Positions 51,064-60,620 of a DNA stretch of 64,000 bases are shown here, piece after piece. The notes beneath the pieces were generated by a model. It was not told the DNA's origin and ran no database searches. It worked only from the letters and a program-made list of their open reading frames with translations. The translations under genes and the position numbers were made by a program. Position 1 is the first letter of the stretch; every line of letters begins with the position of its first letter. The stretch comes from UBA1275 sp002323515 (GTDB taxonomy: Bacteria; Bacteroidota; Rhodothermia; Balneolales; Balneolaceae), in NCBI GenBank assembly GCA_964007875.1, contig CAXGAH010000005.1, positions 1 to 64,000 on the forward strand, written 5' to 3'.

Positions 51064-51906
51064 ATGATAATTGGAATTGTTGGAGACGCTGAACGAGCGG
51101 TAGCCTGGGAACGTCATATACGGCCACATAACATTGTGCGACAAGTCGTCCTAGCGCCTCACGTACACGATTTAGATCGGGTTGATGCATGTTTTGTTGT
51201 GGACACTACACTCACTCGAACAGAACATTTAATTGACGCACTAAAAGAGGGTATTCCCTGCTTTTTTATTAGCGATTTTATTATTCCATCAAAAGAACTT
51301 GAGCGCATTCATCGAACCAGTAAAGAAGCGGGTGTAGAGGTCCAATTTGCTCATTGGCCTATACTATCACCTTCTACGCAATGGATGAAAGACAAGATTT
51401 CTAAACCCCAATTCATACAGATTCAAAGAATTATTAATCGATCCAAAATAGCCCACTCCAAACATGCGTTCATGAATGCTTGGACCGATGAACTAGCCCT
51501 TTGTTTAAAGTGGATAGATAGTGGAATACATCTTATTGAGGTAAAACAGAGTTATTTAATAGTTGATCGACCACAAGCTATTCATCTGCTCATACGATTC
51601 GATAGTGGCGCATCCGCATCCATACAAATACAGGTGAGTTCAACTATTGAGCAACATAATAGATACATAGCTGCAAACCAATCGTTCATAGAGTGTTCGG
51701 TATCTGAACAAGAGCTCAAATATGGTTTTATAGATGGCCAAGGACATCTTTTATTTGAAACTAAAAAATTTGATTCTACTAAAGCAGCAGAAAAATCGGC
51801 CCTTCATTTTTTAAAAAACGTTCAATTAAAAAAAGAGGTGGTCTACTCTGCCTATGATGCCCTCCGCTTTGCAAGTAATTTGGAAAAAATACAATCCAAG
51901 CTCTAA
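51064..51906 (+). CDS. Short Gfo/Idh/MocA-like protein
   Basis: A 280-aa protein related to NAD(P)-dependent oxidoreductases of the Gfo/Idh/MocA family. The N-terminal MIIGIVGDAERAVAWERHIR is Rossmann-like but lacks the full GxGxxG, and the family EKP motif (position about 95) is absent. The second half with QAIHLLIRFDSGASASIQIQ resembles the substrate-domain beta sheet. Usual family members have 330-380 residues, so this is a shortened version and may not be catalytic. It converges with the acyl-CoA ligase gene, with 4 bases between. Confidence 0.6.
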   Translation: MIIGIVGDAERAVAWERHIRPHNIVRQVVLAPHVHDLDRVDACFVVDTTLTRTEHLIDALKEGIPCFFISDFIIPSKELERIHRTSKEAGVEVQFAHWPILSPSTQWMKDKISKPQFIQIQRIINRSKIAHSKHAFMNAWTDELALCLKWIDSGIHLIEVKQSYLIVDRPQAIHLLIRFDSGASASIQIQVSSTIEQHNRYIAANQSFIECSVSEQELKYGFIDGQGHLLFETKKFDSTKAAEKSALHFLKNVQLKKEVVYSAYDALRFASNLEKIQSKL

Positions 51907-51910
51907 AAGC

Positions 51911-53707
51911 TTAGTCTGAGTAGACTTTTTCGATTAATTCTGAATAGCTATTAGAGATAATTTGGCGTTTTACACTCATTTTCGGAGTCAATTCTCCCCG
52001 CTCTATGGATAATGCTTGAGGCAGGAATTCATATTTTTTGATTTGCTCCCAAGGTGGTAGGTTCTCGTTGACCTTATCCACTTCCTGCTGAATTAAGGTT
52101 AATACGAGTGGCTCTAAAAGAAGATTATTTGGGTTTACCTGTATTTTTTTCTGATTTAAATGCTCTTGAATTCTTGCAAGATCCGGATACAATAACGCAC
52201 TGCAAAACTTACGCTCAATCCCAACTACTATTGCTTGGTCAATGTATGGGCTTTTTGTAAGACCATTTTCTATGGGTTGTGGCGCTACATATTTCCCAGT
52301 AGAAAGCTTGAATAAATCCTTTTTTCTATCGGTAATAAAGAGCCAACCATCGGTGTCTACATAACCAATATCACCTGTACAAAACCATCCATCGTCGGTC
52401 ATAACTTCCTGAGTCCACTGTGGTTTACCAAAATAACCCTGCATAATGTTGGGACCTTTTGCTTGTACTTCGCCATCTTCAGCAATACGGATGGACACAC
52501 CTGTTATGGGCAAACCTGCTGAACCAATACGGATTTTGTCTGGCAAACTTGCTGTGAGAATGGGTGAGGTTTCTGTAAGACCGTATCCAATGGCGCATTT
52601 AATCCCTATCCCATTAAAAAATCTCATGATAGTAGGGTGAAGAGCTGCACCTGCAGATATGGTACCTTCAATCTTTCCCCCTAGACCTTCTCTGATTTTT
52701 TTATAAACTAGGGTATCTGCGATATTCCATTTAATTTTTGCTAGCCCCTTCAAAGGTGTTTCTGGTTCAAAATGCTCAGCCATTTTCAACGCCCAATAAT
52801 ACAAGTGCTTCTTTGCCCCTGACAATTCTTGTCCTTTCGATTTTAATCCTGTATGGATTTTTTCCAATAATCGAGGTACTGTTGCAAAAAAGATTGGCTG
52901 TATTTGCTGCATGTCCTCTTTAATTTCCTTCAGATCATCCACATAGAAAATAGTCGCTCCAGCTCCAGTATATAAATAGGCTCCGATGCGTTCGATCATG
53001 TGAGCTAAGGGCAAATAAGACAAAACGGCGGACGAGTCGCTTGTGGTAGTAAATGGCAAGCGTTCCAATGATGAAAGAGTGTTGGAAACGAGATTATTAT
53101 GGCTTAACATCACCCCTTTTGGGACGCCTGTTGTACCAGAGGTATAATTTATATTCGCTAAATCTAGAGTACTCACACTCGAACGTAAGGATTCAAACAG
53201 TTCAGGCTGTTCTTGGTGTACTTTCTTGCCTAGTTCTAAGAGTGAATCAAAACTCATGAATTTTTCTGAATTAATTGGACTAGGCACCTCTTCCATAAAA
53301 ACTATTTTTTGTAGAGTAGACACTTCCGTTACAAGCTCTGAGAGTCCCTCGAACATTTCATTGGTTGAAACAAAATGAACTACTGTTTTAGAATCGTTTA
53401 AAATATAGACGATCTGATCGGTAGGTTGGGTAGTATAAATGGCTACATTAACGGCCCCAATGGATAGTATAGCTTGATCACTCAATACCCATTGTGAACT
53501 ATTTGGTGAATGAATAGATACTGCATCACCTTTCTTTACCCCTAGGGAGTGCAAACCAAGAGATAGGTATCGAACCTGTTCTTTAAACTCCTCAACACCT
53601 AATGTGGTCCAGCTACCTTTTCTTTTGGTAGCACATGCTATTCCTGTTACATTTTTTTCAAGATTTTGCTCAAAAAGTACCGGTACGGTAGTTGCTGACT
53701 CATTCAT
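51911..53707 (-). CDS. Long-chain acyl-CoA synthetase (AMP-forming)
   Basis: Activates fatty acids to acyl-CoA with ATP. The 598-aa protein has the AMP-binding P-loop INYTSGTTGVPKGVMLSHNN, the YLPLAHMIER region, ISAGAALHPTIMRFFNGIGI, the GYGLTET motif, and a C-terminal region GWFCTGDIGYVDTDGWLFIT with DRKKDLFKLSTGKYVAPQPI. All ANL-family signatures are intact, and the pattern is that of FadD15/long-chain ligases. No signal peptide is present. Confidence 0.93.
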   Translation of the reverse strand: MNESATTVPVLFEQNLEKNVTGIACATKRKGSWTTLGVEEFKEQVRYLSLGLHSLGVKKGDAVSIHSPNSSQWVLSDQAILSIGAVNVAIYTTQPTDQIVYILNDSKTVVHFVSTNEMFEGLSELVTEVSTLQKIVFMEEVPSPINSEKFMSFDSLLELGKKVHQEQPELFESLRSSVSTLDLANINYTSGTTGVPKGVMLSHNNLVSNTLSSLERLPFTTTSDSSAVLSYLPLAHMIERIGAYLYTGAGATIFYVDDLKEIKEDMQQIQPIFFATVPRLLEKIHTGLKSKGQELSGAKKHLYYWALKMAEHFEPETPLKGLAKIKWNIADTLVYKKIREGLGGKIEGTISAGAALHPTIMRFFNGIGIKCAIGYGLTETSPILTASLPDKIRIGSAGLPITGVSIRIAEDGEVQAKGPNIMQGYFGKPQWTQEVMTDDGWFCTGDIGYVDTDGWLFITDRKKDLFKLSTGKYVAPQPIENGLTKSPYIDQAIVVGIERKFCSALLYPDLARIQEHLNQKKIQVNPNNLLLEPLVLTLIQQEVDKVNENLPPWEQIKKYEFLPQALSIERGELTPKMSVKRQIISNSYSELIEKVYSD

Positions 53708-53913
53708 ATCGCTGACGTTTAATGCAGTTGTTAAAACATCCTAGTGGTGCTTTATTATGTGCTGAAACCAAATCCTACGACTTCAAATATTGACTTCTTT
53801 TACACCAAAAGGGTCATTGTTCATTTCTAAGTCAAAAATATACAATAAATAATGCTTATCCCTATATTTCAACTTAATCCCTATGACTAACCAACGACTC
53901 AATCCATAATCCA

Positions 53914-54354
53914 ATGTATATAGAACCTGGCTTAGAAGAACTTGTGCAAAATTTATTGGGTTCACTACAACCCAATATGGCAACGATGATGGGCATAGAA
54001 TTTTCAAAACTTACAAAGGATGAGTGCGTAGCCACCATGCCTGTGAATGAGGCTACGGTACAACCCTTTAGAATGCTTCATGGTGGTGCATCGGTTGCTT
54101 TAGCTGAAACACTTGCCTCAGTAGGTGCTTGGTTACATTTACCTGAGCATAAAACAGCTGTTGGGGTCGAAATCAACGCCAATCATCATCGCCCTGTTAT
54201 GGAAGGTGGAAAGGTATCGGCTTTCGCTACACCCATTCAAGTTGGTCGAAATATTCAGGTTTGGGAAATCAAGATAACCGACCAAAAAGAGCGACTGGTC
54301 TGCACATCCCGTTGCACTATTGCCGTTATTGATCGGCCCAAGAAAGATGCTTAG
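53914..54354 (+). CDS. Hotdog-fold acyl-CoA thioesterase (YbdB/MenI-like)
   Basis: A 146-aa thioesterase of the PaaI/YbdB type. The active-site region FRMLHGGASVALAETLASVG has the HGG and the catalytic Glu typical of YbdB and DHNA-CoA thioesterase (MenI). The NANHHRPVMEGGKVSAFATP segment forms the next strands. It could act in menaquinone biosynthesis or general acyl-CoA hydrolysis; sequence cannot decide. Its 3' end overlaps that of the convergent epimerase by 29 bases. Confidence 0.9.
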   Translation: MYIEPGLEELVQNLLGSLQPNMATMMGIEFSKLTKDECVATMPVNEATVQPFRMLHGGASVALAETLASVGAWLHLPEHKTAVGVEINANHHRPVMEGGKVSAFATPIQVGRNIQVWEIKITDQKERLVCTSRCTIAVIDRPKKDA

Positions 54355-55369
54355 GAAACACACCTAAGCCATTTTGTTCACTTAATTGAACTACACCATC
54401 TTCAAAACCCAAGCCTTCAAAGGGATCGTCTGCTAATAAGAAATGGCCATCCAGGTCTACCCAGTCGGCTAAAGGAGCTAATTGGGCTGCGGCTGCAATA
54501 CCACAAGAGCTTTCCGTCATACAACCGATCATCACTTTCAATCCAAGCGATTTAGCTACCTTAGCCATAAGGTAGCCCTCTCGAATACCTGTACACTTCA
54601 TGAGTTTGATATTAACTCCATGAAAACGGTTTTTAAGTTCAAATAGGTCTGAAAGGCGGTGCACAGCTTCATCAGCAATAGTGGGCAGTGGCGAATGTTG
54701 GCTAAGCCATTCCATCTCCTTGGTGGTTTCCTTTGGCATTGGTTGTTCTACATACACAATTCCACGTTCTTTTAGCCAGTATATCTGATCAAGTGCTTCT
54801 TCCTTTTGCGTCCATCCTTGATTTACATCAACACTTATGGGCTTATCAGTATAGTTTCGAATTAAATCAATCGTATCCCGCTCATGGTCTCCCCCTAGTT
54901 TTACCTTGATCAATCCAAATGGGTCGGTGTTTGGGAGTAAACTATGCACCACTTCCAAAGGATGTATACCAATGGTGTATGAACTCTGTGGGGCATCCAC
55001 TGGGTTTAGCCCGAAAAGTTGATATACTGGCACGCCCAAACGCTTAGCATGAAGATCATGCAGGGCTATATCGATCGCAGCTTTTGCAGCAGAATTACCT
55101 GGACTGTATGATTGAACATAACTCAGAACTTTTTCTAAATCAATTGGCTCAGATACCCAGGAAAAATCTAGACTAGAGAAAAATGACTCAGCTGTTTGAG
55201 CGGATTCACCAAGATAAGGTGGCATAGCCGCTTCTCCGTAGCCAACATAATCTCCCCATTGTAGTTGAACGAAACTAATGGGAGTATGGGTACGTGAACT
55301 GTGCGCTAAAGTGAAGGTATGCGCAAGAGGCAGGTGATGCGATTGAAAGCGTAGCTTAAGTTCTGCCAT
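54326..55369 (-). CDS. Dipeptide epimerase (enolase superfamily)
   Basis: L-Ala-D/L-Glu-type epimerase of the MR/MLE family, probably used to recycle murein peptides. The 347-aa protein has the two catalytic lysines (FGLIKVKLGG and VNIKLMKCTGIREGY) and the metal ligands in SVDVNQGW, YVEQPMP and TIADEAV. The C-terminal CMTESSCGIAAAAQLAPLAD and DLDGHFLLADDPFEGLGF are specific to dipeptide epimerases rather than MenC. It overlaps the convergent thioesterase by 29 bases. Confidence 0.88.
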   Translation of the reverse strand: MAELKLRFQSHHLPLAHTFTLAHSSRTHTPISFVQLQWGDYVGYGEAAMPPYLGESAQTAESFFSSLDFSWVSEPIDLEKVLSYVQSYSPGNSAAKAAIDIALHDLHAKRLGVPVYQLFGLNPVDAPQSSYTIGIHPLEVVHSLLPNTDPFGLIKVKLGGDHERDTIDLIRNYTDKPISVDVNQGWTQKEEALDQIYWLKERGIVYVEQPMPKETTKEMEWLSQHSPLPTIADEAVHRLSDLFELKNRFHGVNIKLMKCTGIREGYLMAKVAKSLGLKVMIGCMTESSCGIAAAAQLAPLADWVDLDGHFLLADDPFEGLGFEDGVVQLSEQNGLGVFPKHLSWADQ

Positions 55370-55388
55370 AATTCAACTAATTTTAATG

Positions 55389-55477
55389 CGGAGAGGGAGG
55401 GATTCGAACCCTCGTTACGTGTTTCCACATAAACTCCCTTAGCAGGGGAGCGCTTTCAGCCACTCAGCCACCTCTCC
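55389..55477 (-). tRNA. tRNA-Ser (anticodon GCT)
   Basis: Read on the minus strand, the 7-bp acceptor GGAGAGG/CCTCTCC encloses a D arm with GCTGAGTGGCTGAAAGC, anticodon stem CTCCC/GGGAG with loop CTGCTAA, a long variable arm (class II, about 18 nt) and T arm GAGGGTTCGAATCCCTC. The anticodon is GCT and the discriminator is G. The 3' CCA is not encoded. Length is 89 bases. Confidence 0.96.
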
Positions 55478-55562
55478 AATCAAACGCTATTCTGTACGTG
55501 AATAACAATTTAAGGATTTTAAATATACGGCCCTTAACAGCAGTACGCAATGTGTGATTGGC

Positions 55563-56117
55563 TTATTTTTTATTTTCTACTATATAAATTTGCCCCAAAT
55601 TTCTTCCATGTTGTGCATAATCCAGTCCATAACCTAACACGAAAGCATTTGGAATTTCAAAACCAACATATGCTAAATCCACCGGATGAACGGTAGCCTC
55701 CTTTTTGTGCAGTAGTGTAACCACTGATAATGAGGCTGGATTGTGGGTTCGCATTTCGTCAAGCATATAGTTCATAGAAAGTCCGGTATCGACAATATCT
55801 TCCACTAATATGATATGGCGTCCCTCTAAACGTGCGTCGACTTTTTTAAGTGTGGTAACATTTCCTGAGGATACTTTTTTGTCCCCATAGCTACTTAGTT
55901 TAACGAAATCTACTTCACAAGGTATTTCCACATGCCGCATAAGATCTGCTAAAAAAATAAATGACCCATTCAATACACCTATAAAGATTGGATTCAAATT
56001 TGCAAAATCTTTATCAAGTTGTTTACCCATAAATGAAATTCGGGTGCTAATTTGTTCTTGGGTTATAAAAGGAGCGAAACGTTCTCCTTGCACTTCTATA
56101 CTGTCAGGGGTAAACAT
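55563..56117 (-). CDS. hpt: Hypoxanthine phosphoribosyltransferase
   Basis: Purine salvage enzyme that makes IMP or GMP from hypoxanthine or guanine with PRPP. The 184-aa protein has the PRPP-binding motif HIILVEDIVDTGLSMNYML, the LNGSFIFLADLMR region and KLSSYGDKKVSSGNV, all usual for HGPRT. Length matches. It follows tilS with 12 bases, the frequent tilS-hpt order. Confidence 0.95.
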   Translation of the reverse strand: MFTPDSIEVQGERFAPFITQEQISTRISFMGKQLDKDFANLNPIFIGVLNGSFIFLADLMRHVEIPCEVDFVKLSSYGDKKVSSGNVTTLKKVDARLEGRHIILVEDIVDTGLSMNYMLDEMRTHNPASLSVVTLLHKKEATVHPVDLAYVGFEIPNAFVLGYGLDYAQHGRNLGQIYIVENKK

Positions 56118-56129
56118 AATTCTATATTT

Positions 56130-57560
56130 TCAATTAATAGAGGATTTCAATCCAATTTGCAAGACTAATGTAGTCGCTTGGGTACACTTTTGCTGATCGG
56201 ATGGAATACCGTAATGGGATATGTCCTTAGATTTATTTGTGGGGAATAGTACAGCAATTATTGAATTATTGCCATCTTCGAGAATTTTATAATCCGGTTT
56301 TTCTGCTAAGGGGATCTTATTATTGATCAAATAATCTGACATTTTTGTCGTTCCTTTCATACCGAGTGGGGTAAATCGATCCCCTTCTTTCCAATCTCTA
56401 ATTCGTAATGGCCAAGATACAGTGTGTGCATCCAAATACAACTCTGGCCCGTTTTTGGCTAATTCAAGAAGGTTCATACCCTTTAGTACTTGAAAAGTAT
56501 AGGGTTCCTTTTGCAGTAATTCATTACTCCCAGGTTGCTCAATTAGCTCAGTAGCATGAGTGGAAGTCTGGTCTGGCATGGCTAGTAAGCACGTACGCTG
56601 CCTATATACCCTCAAATGTTCATTAACGGACACTTTCTTTCCTGGCTCTGCCTTAATAAGCCCTCGCAAGTGATTCAACTGACCACGACTAAGACGTTCT
56701 TCCTTTCGAAATAATGGATGCTTTTCCACGAATATCTTTAACCGGTCTAGCTGCACACTTTCTGAAAAAGGCTCCAATTCAGTGAGATCAACTTTATGCT
56801 GGTTAGAATCTACATGAAACCGAATACATCTAGCTGCCCATTGATCCTGATAACTCCTTAACAAGCGACCATATTCACCCAAATCTAGTAGGTGTTCATC
56901 CCAACCTGGAAATCGTTGATTTAGCATAGGCACCCATTCGTTGCGTAGCCAGTTACGATTGTACGTCGACTTGGCATTCGTGGAATCCTCGCGATAAGGT
57001 ACCGAACTGATTCCTGCATAATCAATTAGCTCGGTTTTAGAGTGCTTTAGCCAAGGTCGAAAAAGTGCTTGTTCCTCTTCCCACACCTTCATTCCATCCC
57101 AATGAACAGGCGAAGAACCGCGAAATAATTTCTGGAAAACTGTTTCTAAAACATCTTCACGATGATGGGCTAAAACAATAGCTTCGGCGGCCTCTTCTCT
57201 TCGTAATTCACTAAAAATTTGATATCGTATTTCTCTTGCCCAAGCCTGGAGGTTACCAAATGAAGAATCATAATGTAGCCTAAATGAAGCCACTTCAAAG
57301 GCATAAAATTGAGCTAGATGCTCCACTAATTCCTGATCTTGATCACTATCAACCCCTCTTAACCCGTAATTTATATGGATTACAAAAAGTTGTTGCTTTA
57401 GTTCATGCAATGCGGTTAAAAGGGCCATTGAATCCACGCCACCACTCACACCTATGATCAGCTTTTTACCCCATAATTCATGACTCCTCAAAGATTCTTC
57501 CAGTGTTTCAAGCAATGTAGAATTTCCTAAACTAGACGGGGTGTATTCGGATTTGTTCAT
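56130..57560 (-). CDS. tilS: tRNA(Ile)-lysidine synthetase TilS
   Basis: Modifies C34 of tRNA-Ile2 to lysidine, needed for reading AUA. The 476-aa protein has the PP-loop motif IIGVSGGVDSMALLTAL, then YGLRGVDSDQDQELVEHLA and VLAHHREDVLETVFQKLFRG, the core TilS motifs. The C-terminal domain has WPLRIRDWKEGDRFTPLGMK. Its ATG overlaps the end of birA by 29 bases. Confidence 0.95.
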   Translation of the reverse strand: MNKSEYTPSSLGNSTLLETLEESLRSHELWGKKLIIGVSGGVDSMALLTALHELKQQLFVIHINYGLRGVDSDQDQELVEHLAQFYAFEVASFRLHYDSSFGNLQAWAREIRYQIFSELRREEAAEAIVLAHHREDVLETVFQKLFRGSSPVHWDGMKVWEEEQALFRPWLKHSKTELIDYAGISSVPYREDSTNAKSTYNRNWLRNEWVPMLNQRFPGWDEHLLDLGEYGRLLRSYQDQWAARCIRFHVDSNQHKVDLTELEPFSESVQLDRLKIFVEKHPLFRKEERLSRGQLNHLRGLIKAEPGKKVSVNEHLRVYRQRTCLLAMPDQTSTHATELIEQPGSNELLQKEPYTFQVLKGMNLLELAKNGPELYLDAHTVSWPLRIRDWKEGDRFTPLGMKGTTKMSDYLINNKIPLAEKPDYKILEDGNNSIIAVLFPTNKSKDISHYGIPSDQQKCTQATTLVLQIGLKSSIN

Positions 57561-58326
57561 ATGTAAAAGTATCGACTTCCCTCTCCTTATTCAATACACG
57601 CAAATGTCCCAGGATATCTACCCCATGACAAGTAAATATTCCTGGTACTTGAGAACCATCCACAACAATACGAACTGAAGTATTATACCACAGTAAATGG
57701 GTATTCAAAACCTGTACTAATTCCATAGGTTGGGTTTCCCACAAAGAATAGTAGTGCTCAAAAAAATTCAAATAACGGGCCAGTAACTCTTCGCGTATCC
57801 AAGTCTCAGGAAATAATAATCGCAGTGAACTAGCTTTAGACTTTAGATTCGGAGGGAAATGGTCTTGATCAATATTCCATCCAGTTCCGATCACACTACC
57901 TTTTAGAAATCCGCCGTGAAAAATATTTTCGGCTAAAATTCCTGCAATTTTATGTTCACCGATATATACATCGTTTGGCCACTTAATCTTCAACTGGTTC
58001 ATTAACGGATGAGCCAAGTTATAAGACCGAATGCTCTCAATAATAGAATGGGCCGAAATTAGCGATAGTAAAAAAAGCCCCTCCGTTCTAAGGGGTTTTG
58101 TATAAATGGAGAAATAAAGGTTCTTGTGAGCATCCCCAAACCAACTTTTACCTGACTGTCCACGTCCTTTCAATTGGTAATTCGCAAGTATTAAACTTCC
58201 ATGCACTAAATCACGTGGGGGGTTTTTGGCATAGTTGTTTGTAGAATCAGTCTGCTCTAAGAGTAAACGATCTCTGCCCACCCATTTAGTTGTTAGGTGC
58301 CTCTCAAATATCTCTATATCTATCAC
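57532..58326 (-). CDS. birA: Biotin-protein ligase (BirA, single domain)
   Basis: Attaches biotin to acetyl-CoA carboxylase. The 264-aa protein has the biotin/ATP-binding motif NYQLKGRGQSGKSWFGD, the LKIKWPNDVYIGEHKIAGIL motif with the catalytic lysine, and a small C-terminal domain. There is no N-terminal DNA-binding helix-turn-helix, so it cannot repress biotin genes as in enterics. It follows the CBM48 gene and overlaps tilS. Confidence 0.93.
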   Translation of the reverse strand: MIDIEIFERHLTTKWVGRDRLLLEQTDSTNNYAKNPPRDLVHGSLILANYQLKGRGQSGKSWFGDAHKNLYFSIYTKPLRTEGLFLLSLISAHSIIESIRSYNLAHPLMNQLKIKWPNDVYIGEHKIAGILAENIFHGGFLKGSVIGTGWNIDQDHFPPNLKSKASSLRLLFPETWIREELLARYLNFFEHYYSLWETQPMELVQVLNTHLLWYNTSVRIVVDGSQVPGIFTCHGVDILGHLRVLNKEREVDTFTYEQIRIHPV

Positions 58327-58332
58327 ACAATA

Positions 58333-58632
58333 TTAATTACCTATGATTATAACAGAATCCTCTGTCCCAAATTGATTCGGAATATACTCATCTGCTGCGT
58401 AATCATTTTCCCATAGTTCATTATCAATTAGATATTTGAATCTATAGCTTTGTTCAGGCTTTAATCTAAGCTCGATTTGATACGTGTCCTTCTTTTTTTC
58501 AAGTAAATGGTCAGCTGGATTCCAATCGTTGAAATCGCCAACAATGGCTACTTGTTCTTTTGCAACATTAGCTGGCATGGTAAAAGTGACCTTACATACT
58601 GTTCGCTTTGGTGTAAATTTTTTTGATAGCAT
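58333..58632 (-). CDS. Single-domain CBM48/isoamylase N-terminal-like protein
   Basis: A 99-aa protein made up of just one glycogen-binding early-set (AMPK1-CBM/CBM48) domain. The motif VAIVGDFNDWNPADHLLEKK and the later LKPEQSYRFKYLIDNELWEN are typical, with Trp and Lys residues that contact glucan. Such small proteins occur in Bacteroidota and relatives and are of unknown role. It lies 6 bases upstream of birA and shares its direction, suggesting one transcript. Confidence 0.87.
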   Translation of the reverse strand: MLSKKFTPKRTVCKVTFTMPANVAKEQVAIVGDFNDWNPADHLLEKKKDTYQIELRLKPEQSYRFKYLIDNELWENDYAADEYIPNQFGTEDSVIIIGN

Positions 58633-58862
58633 AATAGTCTAAATGATGTTTGAGAGTTTGTCGCTCAATAAATCTGAACACCTAATTATAAACATATTAT
58701 TTAATCGATTAAAGTAATTTTTATTAATTAATTGTTACTAAAATCTTTTTTGCATAATCTATTAAGGATATATAGATAAAAATTTTAAACTATTTCTTTT
58801 TGGAACCGATTTCAACTTTAAGAAATGGTGAATTCAAGCTAAAACACATATTAAAATACCGT

Positions 58863-60620
58863 TTAGCTTCGATGGAAAATGGTTGAAAATAGCTGATGTA
58901 CCTGTTCACGGTCTTGAACCTTAACTATTTTTGAAGCAAACAACTCAAACTCGGATAGCATATAGGTATGAATCCATTTTTTGACCGATAAAATGGCCGA
59001 GGGCTTCATACTTAAATTACGGATACCCAATCCAATTAGCCCACTCGCACCTAGAAGAGTACTAGCCAATTCGCCGCAAACACTTACTTCAATATCCTCA
59101 TTTTGGGCAGCTAACTGAATTTGTTGAACCAATTTCCAAATGGCTGGGTGATCATGCTCAAAAAGCCGACCAACCTGATCATTTGTTCGATCCACCGCCA
59201 AGGTATACTGAGTAAGATCGTTAGTTCCAATACTAAAAAAATCGACTTCTTTGGCAAATTTATCAGCCATTACAGCTACGGCAGGTACCTCAACCATAAT
59301 CCCAAGGGGGACATCCTGCACCTGAGTAAATCCTTCTTTTATCAATTCACTTTTAACTATACTCAGCTCTTCCTTCAACAGATGTACCTCTTGAATGTTA
59401 GTCACCATAGGGACTAGAATACGTATTCGATCTGGGTAATCTTGAGTGCACTTTAGAATAGAACGTAGCTGTGAATGCAACATCTCTTTTTCGTCGAGTA
59501 GCATCCGAATACCACGCCATCCTAAAAATGGATTTGACTCTTCGGTGGTGAAGCCGTGTAACTTATCGCCTCCAACATCGAACAGACGTATAACAACCGG
59601 CCCTGTACTATCATCTAGTAAACGTCTGTAGTACATATCCTGCTCTTTTTCACTTTTATGGGTTAGCCCGCCATATAACAATCCCTCTGTTCGAACTAAA
59701 CCTATTCCCTCGGCCCGGTAACTAGAGGCCATAGGTAACTCTTGTATAAATTCTATGTTAGCGTGAACCTGCACTCGCTCACCATCTTTAGTAATGGCAG
59801 GTAGACGACTTGGCTTAATTTTTTTCTTAGCCACCTGGGCATCAGAAATTTTGGTTTTATACTCCCGGATGGTTTCAGGGCTTGGATTGACTAGTAGTAC
59901 CCCTTCTTCACCATCAATGATCCCTATCCTTCCTGAAGATATATCTTGAATTTGGGTTCCAATTTGGACCAAGCAAGGGATATTCAAGGACTGCGCAACA
60001 ATTGCAGCATGCGCTGTCAATCCGCCTTTTTCCAACACTATTCCCATCACTTTAGACTCTGAGAGTTGTACCACCTCGGTGGGAGACAAATCTCGTGCAA
60101 CCACAATGCATCCTCTAATCTGAGGTGTAGAGTCAATTGATACCGGTAGTTCTAGGTTAGTATCAGCTTGTTCATCTGACTTGGAACGCTCCGAATATGC
60201 AGCGGCTAACTTAACCAAGCGATCTTTTATCGTAATTAAATCAATGATGCGTTGACGAAATAAATTAGAGGCACTATCGCGAAGTCGACCTATATAAAGC
60301 TCGTAAACTTGATCAATCGCATAGGATGCTGAAACTACGTTTGTCCGGATTGAATTAATTATTTCACCCTTTATCTGCTCATCTTGTAAAATTAAGCTTT
60401 GTGATTTAATTATTTCGGAAGCCGTTCCTCTTAACTTGATGAGTAATTGCTCAAGTTCATGCTCATATACCTCTAATGCACGCCGATAATGCCGTATCTC
60501 TTGTTGAACTTCGCCTAAAGATACCTGCTTAGACGAAGTCTCATAGCTCGATTGTTCTCGAATAAATAGGGGACCAACAGCCGAACCGTCCGAGGCTGTT
60601 AGACCTTCAAGTTTATTCAT
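58863..60620 (-). CDS. ptsI: Phosphoenolpyruvate-protein phosphotransferase (PTS enzyme I)
   Basis: First enzyme of the sugar phosphotransferase system, moving phosphate from PEP to HPr. The 585-aa protein has the phosphohistidine motif GGLTAHAAIVAQSLNIPCLV, the PEP-binding signature LTQYTLAVDRTNDQVGRLFE, and VSVCGELAST with the catalytic Cys. The N-terminal HPr-binding domain is present. Length is normal. It overlaps ptsH by 8 bases. No sugar permease gene is in the window, so it may have a regulatory use. Confidence 0.95.
   Translation of the reverse strand: MNKLEGLTASDGSAVGPLFIREQSSYETSSKQVSLGEVQQEIRHYRRALEVYEHELEQLLIKLRGTASEIIKSQSLILQDEQIKGEIINSIRTNVVSASYAIDQVYELYIGRLRDSASNLFRQRIIDLITIKDRLVKLAAAYSERSKSDEQADTNLELPVSIDSTPQIRGCIVVARDLSPTEVVQLSESKVMGIVLEKGGLTAHAAIVAQSLNIPCLVQIGTQIQDISSGRIGIIDGEEGVLLVNPSPETIREYKTKISDAQVAKKKIKPSRLPAITKDGERVQVHANIEFIQELPMASSYRAEGIGLVRTEGLLYGGLTHKSEKEQDMYYRRLLDDSTGPVVIRLFDVGGDKLHGFTTEESNPFLGWRGIRMLLDEKEMLHSQLRSILKCTQDYPDRIRILVPMVTNIQEVHLLKEELSIVKSELIKEGFTQVQDVPLGIMVEVPAVAVMADKFAKEVDFFSIGTNDLTQYTLAVDRTNDQVGRLFEHDHPAIWKLVQQIQLAAQNEDIEVSVCGELASTLLGASGLIGLGIRNLSMKPSAILSVKKWIHTYMLSEFELFASKIVKVQDREQVHQLFSTIFHRS

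Noticed and set aside
54139..54363. Antisense open frame over the thioesterase gene, and others like it across the window
   Set aside because: They are shadows of well-supported genes on the other strand, with no family similarity.
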